Below are positions 22,922 through 36,978 of a stretch of 64,000 nt of DNA, piece by piece. The DNA is from Microthyrium microscopicum (lineage: Eukaryota; Ascomycota; Dothideomycetes; Microthyriales; Microthyriaceae). The stretch lies in contig MU004236.1 of the NCBI GenBank assembly GCA_010405405.1, positions 124,001 through 188,000 on the forward strand, written 5' to 3'. The first letter of the stretch is position 1. Every line of letters starts with the position of its first letter. Below the pieces are notes generated by a model. It saw only the letters and a program-made list of their open reading frames with translations. It did not search any database and was not told the origin of the DNA. A program made the position numbers and the translations under genes.

Positions 22922-24135
22922 CTACAACCTCGCCTGCGCCTGCTCCCACTCCTGCGAGAATGGATAGTCCGTATATCCTTTCTCCCCTTTGGTATAAAAC
23001 GTCGGCCTATCATATTTGTTAAACGCAATCCCCTCCCTGATGCGAAAGGGCAAATCCGGCGTCGATATAAAATACCGCCCAAACGCAATCGCAATGTTAT
23101 ACCCAGGATACACCTTCTCCACCTCTTCCTCTGCAGTCTGCGCCGTAAACCCACCCGCCAATATCAACGGCCTCGTCTTCCCCCACGCCTCCACCGCCCA
23201 ACCCATATCATCCGTCGGATGCGCCACGTCGACCCCGCCCTGAACCCTCGGAGTCGTCATATGCAAATACACCAGCTCCAACTTCGCCAACTCCTTAATC
23301 AAGTACGTGAACCCCGGCTCCGGATCCTCCATCCGCATCCCCTGAAACTCACTATACGGACTCAACCGTATGCCCACCTTCTCCCTGCCCACCGCCTTCA
23401 CAACCGCCTTAGCAACCTCAATACCAAACCGCGCTCTCTTCTCCACACTCCCGCCCCAGCCATCCGTCCGCCTATTACAATTATCCTGCGTAAACTGATC
23501 CACCAAATATCCATTCGCGCCATGAATCTCCACGCCATCAAACCCAGCCTCCTCAACCGCCTTTTTCGCCGCATCCGCATACGCGCCCACCATACTCCAC
23601 ACTTCCCCATCCGTCATCTCTCTTGGCATACTACTCTTCTCATTTATCGGCACCGCACTACTGGATACAACATCTAACCCCCTCTTCGCCAACACCTTCG
23701 CTCCGCCTGCGCGTCCCAGAGCCCAGAGCTGCGCATAGATATAACTGCCCTTGGCATGGACGGCGTCCGTGATGGTTTTCCAGCGCGCTAGTTGTGCGGA
23801 ATCCCAGAGACCGGGGACGGAGTCGTAGCCGCCGGCTTGGGGTGATATGAATGCTGCTTCGGTTATTAGGAGGGTGCCGGGGGTGGAGGCGCGTTGGGCG
23901 TAGTAGGTTGCTGCGAGGGGGGTGTTGACGTTTTGGTCATCTGGGGAGGTTGTTAGCATGGTGGTGAAGGATGCCCCCTGGCGGGGCGGGGGATGGTGGT
24001 GAGGATGATATGGTGGTGGTGAACGGAGGAGGGAGGTAACTTACCGGCGCGGAAACGTGTTAGGGGGGCCATTATTATGCGGTGTTTGAGGGTTATGGGG
24101 CCGAGCTGGAGTGGCTCGAAGAGTTTGGATGGCAT
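22922..24135 (-). CDS. Old Yellow Enzyme-family NAD(P)H flavin oxidoreductase
   Basis: FMN-dependent ene-reductase that reduces activated C=C bonds of alpha,beta-unsaturated carbonyls; cytosolic. Exons 24045-24135 and 22922-23940 with a 104-nt intron, longer than the other introns here, give 369 residues. The barrel begins with LFEPLQLGPITLKHRIIMAPLTRFRA. The active-site loop is HGANGYLVDQF, where the usual His-x-x-His/Asn pair is H-x-x-N, and NRRTDGWGGSVEKRARF is the family signature. LILAGGFTAQTAE near the C-terminus fits the FMN phosphate site. It is convergent with the HbrB gene, 185 bp apart. The coding strand is unusually GC-rich compared with its neighbours. Confidence 0.94.
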
Positions 24136-25320
24136 TTTGAAGGTGTGGTTTTGATGATTATCGCAGGTTTGTTATGAGCCGAAGATGGACGAAGGGGTTA
24201 TGGATGAGTGCGTAATTGGGAGATTTCAAACAGTAGAGACTGTAGATATATGTGCAAATGCAACGGTCTTTGAAATCACGAATCTCTAGGGCCATAAACT
24301 TGTTGATTGATAATGCAAAATGGCGGAATTGTCTTCGCACACCTCGGTACATGACAATTAATTAGATTAGATTGTACTAGTCTGCGGAACAAGTGGATAA
24401 CGATGATATCTAACGTGCTCGGCTAATAGCGTGGAGATAGCGAATGTATCTGATCAATCATGATTAGTATTTAGTGAAGGCTTAACAACACACCAAGCGT
24501 CTATATCGGACATATCTTGATGCTCCGAGACTTGGTGTTGAAAGTGAAGTAAGCTCTAAACCGAATCGTATCTTTTGATATTGGATCGTCAGGCTCGGTA
24601 CGCGGGCCGACAACCGAAACAATTGAGATGGATAAAGAATGAACGAGGTAAAAACAAGAAAAAGACGGCCGATCGCTGCTTCGCTTGTTGTAGCAATGTA
24701 ATTGGCTGATCTGTGGTTATTTGTCTAGCTTATTTTATTCTAGTTCAGCCTTGTCGGTTCTCTGTATCAAAAGGTACATCAAAAAGCATTTGAGTGGGCA
24801 TCTCAGGTCTTGTTGGAGTTGGTGGCGGCCATGGAGAAGACCCTGAGGTTTGGACCCGATAGCTGTTGTTTGTTTCGGATGCGATCTTGAGTTGACTGGA
24901 GATCCATATGAGCGATTACTGTATGTAGTAGTAACGTCCGTGGACTACAAGGCTTGTTGTTTTGCGCTGCCATGCTCTTTCTGTAGCCTAGTAGATTCTA
25001 AGCGAGACGCGCTTGTAAGCAGTTTCAATTTCTAACTCATAGACATCACTGAAACGTTATAGTCTAGGTGAATTTAGGAAGGCGAGTTGGTAACTCAATG
25101 CTTCCACTGCTCCATGTACTCCGAAGTAAGATCAAGAAGCACCGACATGAGGCCGGGTCTATCCCATATTCTGGTCCATCATGACGCACCAGATTCGGGA
25201 TCTAAAATCGAGTACCAGAGCTCCAAATTGAACTCGGAATTTAAAATCGAGTACCAGAGTCGCCAAATAATTCGCAACTATAGTTCGCCTAGAGCTTAAA
25301 TGCACCTAATCGCCCATCCC
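24136..25320. other. Intergenic, left flank of the transposon island
   Basis: Upstream of the Old Yellow Enzyme gene. Normal base composition until about 25.3 kb. The only structure noted is the short direct repeat at 25203-25259. No gene supported. Confidence 0.5.
25203..25259. repeat. Two copies of an 18-bp direct repeat, 39-bp period
   Basis: TAAAATCGAGTACCAGAG occurs at 25203-25220 and again, perfectly, at 25242-25259. It lies about 60 bp outside the left TTAA end of the island. It may be a small local duplication or the stub of another element. Confidence 0.6.
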
Positions 25321-25779
25321 TTAACATCTGAAGCTATAAATAGACCTCGTATTAGCGTGCGGAACCCTTACCCCTTTAGGCCTAATATTATAGGTCGTAA
25401 GAGAATTATGAACCTTAAAATTTTACTAATTAACTAAGCGTTCTTAATCCCTAAAGCATTCTTCCTACTAAAAATAGAATCATTAAATATACTACTTTTA
25501 GTTTAGTTAATATATAAATTATCTTAAGTTTTAGTGTTAAATTAGCTATTTAGTACTTTAGTAATAAAACTTTAAGATTTTTTAGAGTCTACTACTTATT
25601 TATAGCTCTTTCTTATTTTATAATTAATTATTCCTTACTCTACTACTTCCTTACTACTATAGACGACCTATTATAAGATCTTAAGCTAGAATTACTATTA
25701 GATATTAAAAATAAGATTTAAGGAGTAGAATTAAATAGTCTTAATAAGCTAAATATAAAGAATATAGTTTTAGATAGTA

Positions 25780-27450
25780 AAGAAGAAGATTTAAATATAG
25801 ATACTAAGGAAGAAGATTTTTATATTTTACTACTACTAGATAGTAGGCAAATGCTTCCTAGAGATAGAGAAATAATTAACGCGCAATTTAAAGGTACTAA
25901 AATAATTATTTAGAGATATAATAGATTTAAATTTAAGCTAATATTGCTACTAGATTATACTAAATTATTTATTTAACTACCTATTAACTTCTACAACTCT
26001 ACTACCTCTTAACCTAAAGAACTTTATATTAAATTAGGTTCTAGAACTATTAATATTATGCCTTTAATAGAATACGTTTCCTTTCTTAATATTAATAATC
26101 TAATAATACGCTTTAATATACCTTTATAATTCTTTAGCCTATTTATTTAGCAAGAAGATTATAAAGAGATTACTTTTAATACTATAGAATATATACGTTA
26201 TTAGCTTAGTCTTTAGCTTAATAAAGCTATTCCTATACTAATTATATTAGGTAATATTAAGATATTCTTTAGAATCTATATCTATTTAGGTACCTATGCA
26301 ATTACTAAAGCTTTAGATTTTTAGTGCTTTAATAGCGTAAATCTATATTATACTATATAGTATTTTATACTACAATATAAATTCTAGTATATTAAGAAGT
26401 ATTTCTACCTAAGCTATATTTAAATATAAAATACTAGACTATTAAGAGAATTAGATTCTACTTCTACTACTAGGAATCTATAGCGTAAATAAGAGTTAGT
26501 TTTTAATAAATTAGAACTACTAGCGTTAAATATCTCTTAGTACTTTAAATTATATATTATTCCTTCTAGCTACCTTATAATTAATAAGATAATAGTAAAA
26601 TTTATAGATAGATTAGCTAATATACTTTATATTAAGGGTAAACTAATCCTAAAGAGGTATAAAATACTTGTATTATATAATTATAAGTATATTTATAACT
26701 TATTATATACTACGCGCGTAGGAAGGCCTTAATTAATAGGTAAAAATATTAATATTCTTGCCTATAGGCTATAATAGACTCTACCTATTAAAGAACCTAG
26801 TTTCTTTACTAAATTAACTACTATAGCGTAGGTTATAATTTAAATATATTTAACGCTACCTAATAATAAGAAATTTATTATTTATTATAATAACTTCTTT
26901 AGTTCTATATACCTATTTAGCGCGCTTTATTTTTATAGAATCGCTATAGTAGGTATAGCTTATTTAATATAATCTAAGTACCCTTAATAGTATAAATTGC
27001 TTAATAAAAAGAAGAATTATTAAAAATATAGTTATTAAGATAATATAATAGTTTAAAATATTATTTCTATAGTATAAAGAAATTATGTTCTTATAAGATT
27101 CCTAAGTACGTATTATAATATTTATAGTACTAAAACTACTTAAAGAACTTACCTTACCGTTATAAAGAAGATAATACGTTATAAGAAGAGTAAGATAAAT
27201 TAAATTTAGAGTAAAGATCCTTAAAAAGAGCTTAAATAGCCCGCCATTACTATAGATTATAATACTTATATAAATAGTATTAATTTAGCTAACTAGTAGC
27301 GTGCTTATATTATATTATATTAAATAAGTAAGTTCTTTCCTTCCTATATATAACTTTCTTATTTTAAGTCCGTTTATCTTAAAAATAGTACTATTAAAAA
27401 GCTCTCCTCTTTTTAAACTAATATATATTTATTAAGCCTTAAGAAATTAG
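25780..27450 (+). pseudogene. RIP-killed piggyBac-type transposase (DDE_Tnp_1_7)
   Basis: One plus-strand frame runs for over 1.5 kb interrupted only by TAA and TAG codons, the result expected when CAA, CAG or TGG codons are mutated by RIP. Readable segments match the piggyBac/PGBD transposase family: IKGKLILKRYKI, YIYNLLYTTRVGRP, IIYYNNFFSS (region of the second catalytic Asp, here changed to Asn), LFSALYFYRI, and DYNTYINSINLANQQRAY, equivalent to the family's YN..MGGVDL.DQ motif. End points are approximate. It cannot make a functional protein. Confidence 0.78.
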
Positions 27451-27793
27451 TTTCTACTACTTTATTTTAATATCGATAGAGTTAGTATAAATATATATAT
27501 ATTAGCTTTAAAGATTAAGCTAATAATATAGCCTAATCTTACTAAAAGAACTAGTAACTACCTACTATAATATCTATTAAATTTAAAGCAATTTTGAACT
27601 AATCTAGCCTAGAATTTAGTTATCTAAGGGTATTTTAATAATATTAGACCTATACTAACTGCTAAATTTATTAATAATTATACTAAAAGTAAGGTAAATT
27701 AGCTTTATAGTTATAGGTTATATAAAAGGGTTACTATTTATACTCTACTACTAATATTTTAACTTTCTATAAGTAAGTACTACTATATAAAGC

Positions 27794-28016
27794 TATAAGG
27801 AGCTAATAGGCACAATAGGCAAGCAGAAAGTAGCTAGTATTATAGAATCTAAGTACAAAGAGAAGAGATCTAGAGATATAGCTATAAATATAAAGAAGTA
27901 GAGGCCTAAGATATCCTTAAATATACTAACCTTAAATAGGATAAAGAGATCTTATCTACAGGATTAAATCTTAGTATCTAAATACTATAATACTAAACCT
28001 ATAAGAATTCCTTATA
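27794..28016 (-). repeat. 3' LTR of Gypsy element A
   Basis: 223 bp, same length as the partner at 42854-43076. Differences between the two are nearly all C/T and G/A transitions, as RIP gives. Its outer and inner ends are TATAAGG and CCTTATA, RIP-mutated TGTAAGG/CCTTACA. Confidence 0.9.
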
Positions 28017-28859
28017 TAACTTCCTCCCTCTAAAATAAACTTTATAAGCTATATTCTAATCTAATTCATTCTAGTCTAGTCTAAGCTAATCTAGGCTAGG
28101 CTAGACTAGTCTATATAAATATAAAACTCCTTTATATATATTACTACTAAGAAATATAGTAATATACTATCTACTTACTTTAGTACTATCTAAATCTATT
28201 TAATAAAGAAAAGAATATCTATTTAAGCTAGTTTATAGTATTCTATAATTCCTTTAATAGCATAAATTAAAAACTAAACTAGGAGTATAATATTATTAGT
28301 AAAAATAAATAAATATAATGCTTTTTATACTATATAATCCTAATCTATAAGTAGGCTATTAGTATTATAATCTTCTTCTTTAACTTCATTTACTAATAAG
28401 GACTAAGAAGAGTATAGACTAAGCTTCTAAGGATAAAGCCTATAGAATTCTAATATAGTATTAGATATATTAATAGTATCTTTCTAGAGCTACTAAGTTT
28501 TATTATAAAATCCTATCTATTTAATTTTATATTTAAGCACTTTATTCTTACTTCTACTATTTTATTTACTATTAATAATAGTATTAATAAGCTATTCTTC
28601 TTTACCTTCTTTTTTACTAATAACTACTAAAAGTAGGTTTAATTTCTATAATAAGTATACGTTATTATTAATTAGATATAATAGCTAGGTATAAAATATT
28701 AAGTATATCTTTATTAATTTAAGAAAATCTAATTTATAGATTACTCTATTAATTTTACATAATATCTTAAAGGAACTAATACTTTTATTATTAAGTATTT
28801 TTAAAAAGCAAGTTATATTATAATTTTAAACATTAAGTTATACCTAGTCCTTAGAATAA

Positions 28860-29409
28860 AGATTTAGTACTAGATATTAATACTTATTAGTATAGAGCTT
28901 TTATTAAGCCTAAGCTTATACTAATTACTTCTTTAAGAACTTATAAAGCTTCTCTTAACTATCTTATACTTAATTAGTAGCAATAACTTTTTTACGTATT
29001 ATAATAGAAGCGTATAATGCTTTAGGTAGTAAATAGTAAGTAGACTTAAGTCCTAATTTTAGTAAAAAACTATTTTATGCCTTAAAAGGTATAAAACTAG
29101 TAGTAGTACTTATAGTAGAATTTACTACAAATTTAGTAAATAGTAATAGGGCTACTTAATTATTCTAATCCTAATTAATAAAGAATTTAAGATACTATTT
29201 TAAGGCAATAATAGTTATTTTAGTAATGCTATTAGATTCTAGATACTATATAGTACTTAATTTTAATATTACGCCTATATATTTATATAAGTAACTCTAA
29301 AAGGTAAATATAAATTAAGTTCCCTAATCTAAAAGAATAGAATCTAGCTAACTATATAGCTTTTATACTTAATTAATAAATGCTATAATTATTATTTCTA
29401 CTAAAAAAC
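28860..29409 (-). pseudogene. Gypsy A integrase, C-terminal part
   Basis: Minus-strand frame with only RIP-type stops. It contains LLD-stop-GT-stop-F (from S-D-R-G-T-Q-F, about 29312-29329), the second catalytic Asp region of retroviral-type integrases, followed by NSTISTTTSFTPF, the usual end of the integrase core. The N-terminal part of the same domain lies beyond the inner element at about 36979-37130. Confidence 0.75.
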
Positions 29410-29414
29410 TTAGG

Positions 29415-29576
29415 TATTAGGGGTTGAACCTCCTAAAGCTATGCTTATTTAGGCTACCCCTATTGTATATAAATACTTTAATTAAAGAGTCTCTTAACTC
29501 TTCTTTCTCTCTAAGTTACCTTCCTATTTAGTAGGCTTATAATATAACTTATCTCTTCATTATCTAACCTATAATA
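29415..29576 (+). repeat. 5' LTR of Gypsy element B
   Basis: 162 bp, about 90% or more identical by eye to 36812-36973. Starts TATTAG (probably TGTTAG before mutation) and ends ATAATA (partner ends ATAACA). Confidence 0.88.
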
Positions 29577-31949
29577 TTAGGTAACTTTAAAACTAACCCT
29601 TCTTTTTATCTACTTTCTCTTCGTCTATTAATAAATAGCTAGAATAGTAAACTAAGATTTCTTTCGCTTAATAACTATTAAATAAGATAGAGAAACGTTC
29701 TTTAAGGGCTTTACTTATAAGAATATAGAAGTATACTTTATATATATTAACTAATAATAAATAAAGCTATAAAACTACTTAGACGTATCCTAAGAAGTAA
29801 CTAATAATAGCTTATAATAAGTAATAAATAGCATTTTACTACTTAATAATACGCTTAATTTATCTATCTTATAATTACGTATAACTACTACTAGTTATAA
29901 ATAAGCCTTATAATAACTAAATAAGTTAACTAGTAAAATTTATATATAATTAAATAAAAATACGTAATAAATTATAGTAGTTTATACTAAACTCTAAGCC
30001 TAAGTTAATAGCTAGAATAAATAGCTTACTAATATCTATATTAGTAGTAAAATCTTTATATAATAAGTAAATAACACTACTTATAAGACGCTAACCTAGT
30101 AGTAGTAGTAGAAATAAAAATAACTCTAAAGAGAATTTATAACGCTTAGTATAACTCTTTCTTTAATATTAGCTATATTTTTTATTAAAGAAACCTTTAA
30201 CTATAACTATTACTCTTCTCTAATTCTATAAACTAATCCTTCTTAGACTTTAATTACGATAGCTAGATTAGTAGCTCTTCCTTTACCTTCTTTAATAAAT
30301 CTTTTAACTACTTAATATAAGTTACTTTAACTACTATTATAAAACCTTTAACTAGCTCTTCTAAACTTAAAATAATATTTATATAAAGACCTAACCCTTT
30401 ATCTTAGTTTTTACTAAATAATTAAAGTAAAATTATATATTAATAAATAGATTTACGTAGATAACTACGCCTAAATCTACTATATATTTAACTAGCTTAT
30501 AAAAGACGCTACTTAATAAGTCCTTCCTTAAATCTAGAATTCTACTAGCTATAGTATTATAAGTTTTAATAAGTTTATAAAATAGATAAACCTTTTCTTT
30601 TATAACCTATATAAAGAAATAAGAGCTTTAGTAAACTTTTAAAAAATCTAATAAAGAGGTAAAGAATAGAGAATCTTTTAGGCTAAGTTTTAGTAATATC
30701 TTATCTATACTAGAGTATAATTTTAAGCTACCTTTATCTAAATATAGTTCTTAAAAAATACTATAGATTCTAGTCTTAGGATAGCTCTAATTACTTACTC
30801 TTAGCTTAATAATTTAGATACCTTTACCTAAGAAGCTTTAAAGACTTAAGATTAAATAGTTTAAGCCTATATAAGCTATTATAGCCTAAGAAGCCTAAGC
30901 ACTAAAATAAGTACTTAGTAGAGTTAACTATTTAAGAATTAAGACCTAAACGTAATAGAAGGCATCTAAGTTAAAGCTAGCTAAGCCTAGTATAACTATT
31001 ATAAGTAAAATAACTTTTATTTTTATTATAGCTTAGTTAATTATAAAATTTAGGATTATAAATAAGTACTCTAAGCGTTATTTAGAAGTTAGAATTTCTT
31101 CTATAGCTAGGTTAGCTATAAATAAAAATAAGATAGAAGAGATACTACTAGAGGTAAATACCTATAGAATAATACTAATAAATTCTAGGCTAATATTATT
31201 AATACTTTAAATATTTTTTAAAGTAGCTAGCTAATAAGGATTACTATTACTTAACTAAGAAATAATAACTTTTATAATAATTTATATAATATTACTAATA
31301 TGGAATTAAAAAACTAATAAGCTTAAATTAAAAACGTAATACTAAGCTAGAAAATTATAAAAATATTATTTTAAGATAGCGTTAAAAATTCTTTACTTAG
31401 GATATAGTTATAAAGCCCTTTTTAATACTTTTAATAGTAAATTAACTTTCTTTATATATAGGCTTTATTAATAGTAGCTACTTAATCTATTCCTTTATAA
31501 ATCTCTACTTTACCTAAAGATATAAACTTAAATATATACTATTACCTTAGGTAATTCTTATTAAAAAAATAAATAATAAGGCTAAAGAAATCTATAAAAT
31601 AGTAATTATAAAAATTAATATTAAAGGCTATAAAGAAACTATTTAAGCCTTTATAGTAAAAAAGACCTTAAGCTATAATATAATCCTTAGCCTACCTTAA
31701 ATAAAGAAATAGGATATTATTCTCTATATAAAACCTAAGAAGCTAGTCTTTAATAAAATAAGTTATATAGTTATAAGTCTAAAGACTCCTTAAAAGAAAT
31801 ATAACTATATAGTAATTAGGGCTATAGTATTTAAGATACTTACTTAATAAGCTAAAAAGTAAGTAAAATAGTCTTAAGAAGGCTTAATACTAATTATATA
31901 AGTCTTTACTATAAGTCTTTATAACTTATAAAAAGCCCTTACTCTAAAG

Positions 31950-34700
31950 AAGTATATTAATCCTTATAAGAAGCTTTTTAAATAGTATTTAGATTACCTT
32001 AACCTTTTTTAAAAAGAGCTAGCTAATAAATAGTTATTTATCTAAGGTCTTTTTATAGACTATAAGATTAACCTAATCTTAAACGCTAATAGAAAAGAAC
32101 CTTAGTTACTTTAGTAGGTATTATACTCTATAAATTAGGATAAATTATTAGCTCTTAGAAGAATTCTTAATAATCTATTAAAAAGTAAGTTTATTTAAGT
32201 AAGTAACTTACTTACTAGAGTATTAGTTCTCTTTATTTATAAAGTAGATAGATTAATTTAGTTTTATTATAACTACTACGTATTAAATAAGTTAATTATA
32301 AAGAACTATTATTCTTTATTACTTATTTATAAGATACTAAACGCCTTAGAAAAAATATAATAGTTTACTAAGCTAAACGTATCTTAAGTATTTTATAAGA
32401 TTTAGATATATAAAGATAATAAATAGAAGATAGCTTTTTAAATACGATATAGCTTATTTAAATAGATAATAATACTATTTAAGTTATTAAATACTCTAAG
32501 CACTTTTTAAAGGTTTATTAACTTTACTCTTTAGAATATCTTAGATAACTATATTTCTATATACTTAGATAATATCTTAATCTTTAGCTTAAGTACTAAG
32601 AAGTAATATAAAGCCTATGTCTATAAAGTCCTTAAGTAGCTATAAAAAGTAGAACTCTACCTTAATATTTAGAAGTATAAATTTATAACTACTTAGATAA
32701 TATATTTAGGCTATATTATTAAAGCTAGATAAAGAATCTTAATAAACTTAGCTAAAGTTAAAGTAATCTAAGAATAGGAAGCTCTTAAGAACGTTTATAG
32801 AGTTTAAGCTTTTTTTAGCTTTATTAACTTCTATTATAGGTTTATACTAAACTTTTAAATAATTATAAAACCTCTTATTTAACTTACTTAGAAGAACGTT
32901 CTCTTTTTATTTAAAGACCTAAAAAGAGCTATATTTAAGGAACTAAAATAACTTTTTACTACTAACTAAATACTAGCCTTATTTAACTATAATAGAGAAA
33001 TTCTTATTTATATTAACTTTTCTAGTTATTTTTTAGGAGCTATACTAGTATAAAAGGATAAAATAGGTAAGTTTTAACTAGTAGCTTATTTCTTTAAAAA
33101 GTATAACTTTATTTAAAGTAACTACCTAATCTATAATAAAGAGATACTTATAATTATACTTACTCTAAAAGAATAGAACTTAGAACTATAAGTAGTAAAG
33201 AAGTTTAAAGTAATATTTAATTATAAGAACCTAGAGTATTTTATAAAACTATAAAAGCTTATAGAAAGATATATTTAATAGTTTATTAAACTTATAAAGT
33301 ATAATATAATAATTAAGTATTAACTAAGCTTATAGAATAGCGTAGTAGATAGTTTTTCTTATTATAAATAAGATATACTTTAAGACCTAACTAATAAGAG
33401 AATCTAAGCTAAAACTTTTTAACTACTTTATACTTAAGAAGATTAATTATTTAAACTACTATAAGCTTTATTTATTTATATTACTATTCTTTCTATAGTA
33501 ATTAAAAATAAATTAGTAAAGACTCTACTAGCTAATAAAGCTTTAATCCTTAGCTTACTACTACTAATATTAAACGTTTCTAAACTATTAATAACCTAAT
33601 AGAATAAAGTAGTATAGGTTAATAATATCTATTAAGTAGCTTATTAAATAATTAAAGCTAGTAAATAAAAGTTTCTTTTATTAATTATAAATATTAAGAT
33701 CTCTATTTCTAACTACTTAATTAATAGTAAGGATTACCTTTACTAGAGAGAATAACTATAAATTCTAAATTTAAAACCTTTATAGATAGTAATATTATAA
33801 ATAGCTTATATATTCTTAATTTAAAGCTATCCTAGCTATAAAAGTACTTATTAAGCTCTATAGCTATACTTCTTCTAGCTTAGAATTATAGCTAATATAA
33901 AGCGTTTTATAAAAAATTATAATATATATAGCTAATTAAAGGTTAATTATAAGTAGAAAAGAAGCTTCCTAAAGCCTTTACTTATTCTAAGCTAATAATA
34001 ATAAGAACTATTTATAGATTTTATAATAGACCTTCCTCTATTAAATAGATATATAATCTTAATAGTTATTACTAATTAGCTAAGTAAAGAAGTAATCCTA
34101 ATCTCCTTTACTTAGAAAGAAGCTAAAGACGTTATAACTATTTTTTTATAATACGTCTATTCTCTTTATAGTATTCTTAACGTAATTATTTATAATTATA
34201 ACTTAGTATTTATAAAAAACTTCTAGATAAAGTTTTATATACTACTATAAATAGAGCTATAGCTATTAACTATATTTTACTCCTAAATAAATAGCTCTAT
34301 AGAATAGTAAAATTTAGATATTAAAGCTAAAATATAAATATATATAAATTATATATAATTAAACTAGTTTTTACTAATATTAATACTTTAACTTATACTT
34401 AACTTATAATGCTTATTTATAATAGAACTCTTACTCTTCTTTCTATTTTATAGCTTTAAAAACTCTATTTTCTTAAACTTTCTTAAATAAGCTCTCTTAT
34501 TTAAATAGAAGAATACTCTAAAAAAGAAAAAGAAAAAAGCTACTTATATAATTTTAAAAGCTATAAAATAAGCTTAAGATACTATAACCTTTACTTAAGA
34601 AAGGATATAAGAATAAGCTAACTAAATAAGGATTTAAATACTTAAGTATAAAGTTAGTAATTAAGTCTAGCTAGACCTAAAGAATACTAAGACTAAATAA
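31950..34700 (+). pseudogene. Gypsy B pol relic (RT, RNase H, integrase)
   Basis: Plus-strand frames full of TAA/TAG stops but with readable domains. RT: ILNNLLKSKFI near 32.2 kb, and IYLDNILIFS near 32560-32590, the YxDD box with the second Asp changed to Asn. RNase H: ILIYINFSSYFLGAIL near 33.0 kb, equivalent to the family's TDAS..-.-GAVL. Integrase: zinc-like region near 33.85-33.95 kb and the core start IDFIIDLPPL-like near 34010-34040. Not functional. Confidence 0.78.
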
Positions 34701-36811
34701 GCAAAGAAGAAGTTTAATTACTATTACTCTAAGTTCTAAGTTATAAAGGTAGTAAGCTTATATATAATTATACTAAATATACTATAGAGAATTAAGAAAT
34801 TTTATATTAACTTACTTAGACTAGTAATAGATAACCTATTCCTAAGTTAAAACGCTAATAATTCTTATCTACTACTAATCTTAGTTAAAAACTTAGATAA
34901 AGAGAAATAAAAGAAGTAGCTAATAGAAGAAATTATAGCTAAAAAATATAAGAAAATAATAAAGAGTAAACTTTATATAGTCTATATTATTAAATAAGTA
35001 AGTTATCTAGATATAATAAAAGAATTAATTAACTTTATTAAATAGTTAGAAGCCTATATAAAGTAGATAAAAAAGATAAAGTATATATAAAATAATTATA
35101 AAAGATTAGTACTAAATTAATTTATTCTTTAAGTATAACTAAGATTAAAAACTAGCCCTTCTATTATAGTAATTAACTCTATAGAGATATAATTAAAGGT
35201 ACTATTTATAATCTATATATAGAAATACTTTTTTTTTATTTATATTAAGACCCTCTTTTCTACTAAATAAAACTAAGAAATTATAAAAATATAAGAAAAC
35301 TAAAGAAATAAGATATATTTAATAAACCTCTACTATTAAGGAAGATAAACTTAAGTAGTGCCTTAGGGTATAAAAGAACTAAAGTAGATAGTTAATAGTA
35401 AAGGATTCTTATTCTTCTTAGTAATCTCCTCTTTATTATTATAAGAATACTTCTTACCTAAGCTAATATTATTATTATAAATATAGTTTAAATATATATT
35501 ATTATAAAATTCTAAAAGCTAAACATAATCTATATATTATAGCTAATTCTTTAAATTAGAATAGTTAATATAATAAGTATAATACTACTCTTTATAAGTC
35601 TTATTTTACTTATTTTTAGTAAAGAATTATAGAATATTTATATAATAAATACCTAAGGCTTTAAGATAACTAGCTTAGCTACTAGTTAACTAAATCGTGC
35701 TAAAGAAGCTTTAATAAATTATAATACTATAAATATTAAGCTATAAATTATTAATAAATTCTTTAAAGAAGGTATTTAATAAGTTAAGATGCTTATTAGA
35801 AGAGCTAAGAGGATAGTTAGTTATAATATAAAGGGCCTTACTTTATAAATATGTTAGTATAAATTAAGAAAGGCTAAAGAAGTATATATAGTCTAGTTAA
35901 TATAAAGTGCCTTAAATAAAGTATAGTTTTATAAATTATAATAGTTAATAACTATATATATCTTTTTATATTAGAAAGTAGTTAGTAAATAGAGATAAGA
36001 GTTATAAATAATATTATTCTAGTAATAAAGTAAAACTTAGTTAAGAAGGTAAAGGTCTTTATTTATATCGTTCTAGTAGGCTTTATATATAGCTACCTTA
36101 TATATAGTAAGTAAATAAGGTTAAGAAGCATTATAGTTAGTAACGTATATATAAAAAGAAGTAATAATAATAAGGATATAACTATTAAAGCTAATAATAT
36201 TATTAAAAGCGTTAATAATTAGGGTAGCTATCTCTATATAGTTAGTAAAGCTATAGCTATTATAATAAATAACTTATCTAATTAATTAATTAATTAATTA
36301 GGTAAGGAAGAAGAAACTTAATAAGAACTAATTAGAAGAGAAGAAGCTTTTTTAAAGTATAATAAAGAAAGAATAGTTAACTTTATAGAATAATATTACT
36401 TTATACTCTCTAAACGCATAAGTAGAAGCATAGTAACTTAACTATAGTTACGTTCTTTTAATCTTATTCCTTAATATTATAATAGAGCTCTAACTAAGTA
36501 TAAATAAAATAATTTATTAATTAAGTAACCTTTACGAGATTATAACTAAAAAGAATTAATATTATATACTAAGAAAGGGGCCTTATATCTAGAATTTAGT
36601 CTAAAATAGGCAAAATACTAGTATAGAACTAATAGTTAATAATCTAAGCTTTATATTTTATATCTAAAAGTAAATATATAGATCTATACGTTATAAATAA
36701 AAGCTTCGTCGTAAACTATAAGAATAGTAAGTATTAAATATAGCTAGATAAGATTAAGATCTTATAATTAACTTAGTATTTTAGCTAAAAATTTTTAGAT
36801 AGGAGGAATAA

Positions 36812-36973
36812 TATTAGAAGTTAAACCCCCTAAAGCTATACTTATTTAGGCTACCCCTATTTTATATAAATACCTTAATTAAAGAGTCTCTTAACTCTTC
36901 TTTCTCTCTAAGTTACCTTCCTATTTAGTAGGCTTATAATATAACTTATCTCTTTATTATCTAACTTATAACA
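36812..36973 (+). repeat. 3' LTR of Gypsy element B
   Basis: 162 bp partner of 29415-29576; the differences are mainly transitions. Followed by TTAGG, the proposed target duplication. Confidence 0.88.
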
Positions 36974-36978
36974 TTAGG

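Larger units (their letters stand above)
29415..36973 (+). mobile_element. Ty3/Gypsy LTR retrotransposon B, nested, plus orientation
   Basis: Paired 162-bp LTRs at 29415-29576 and 36812-36973; total 7,559 bp. The 5-bp sequence TTAGG lies directly outside both ends (29410-29414 and 36974-36978). A purine-rich tract (AGATAGGAGGAATAATA) sits just before the right LTR, which gives plus orientation. RT, RNase H and integrase relics follow in that order on the plus strand from about 31.95 to 34.7 kb. It is inserted in the integrase domain of element A. Confidence 0.88.

Noticed and set aside
22790-23677. Plus-strand 295-residue basic frame
   Set aside because: Antisense to the clear Old Yellow Enzyme coding sequence; its composition reflects the opposite strand.
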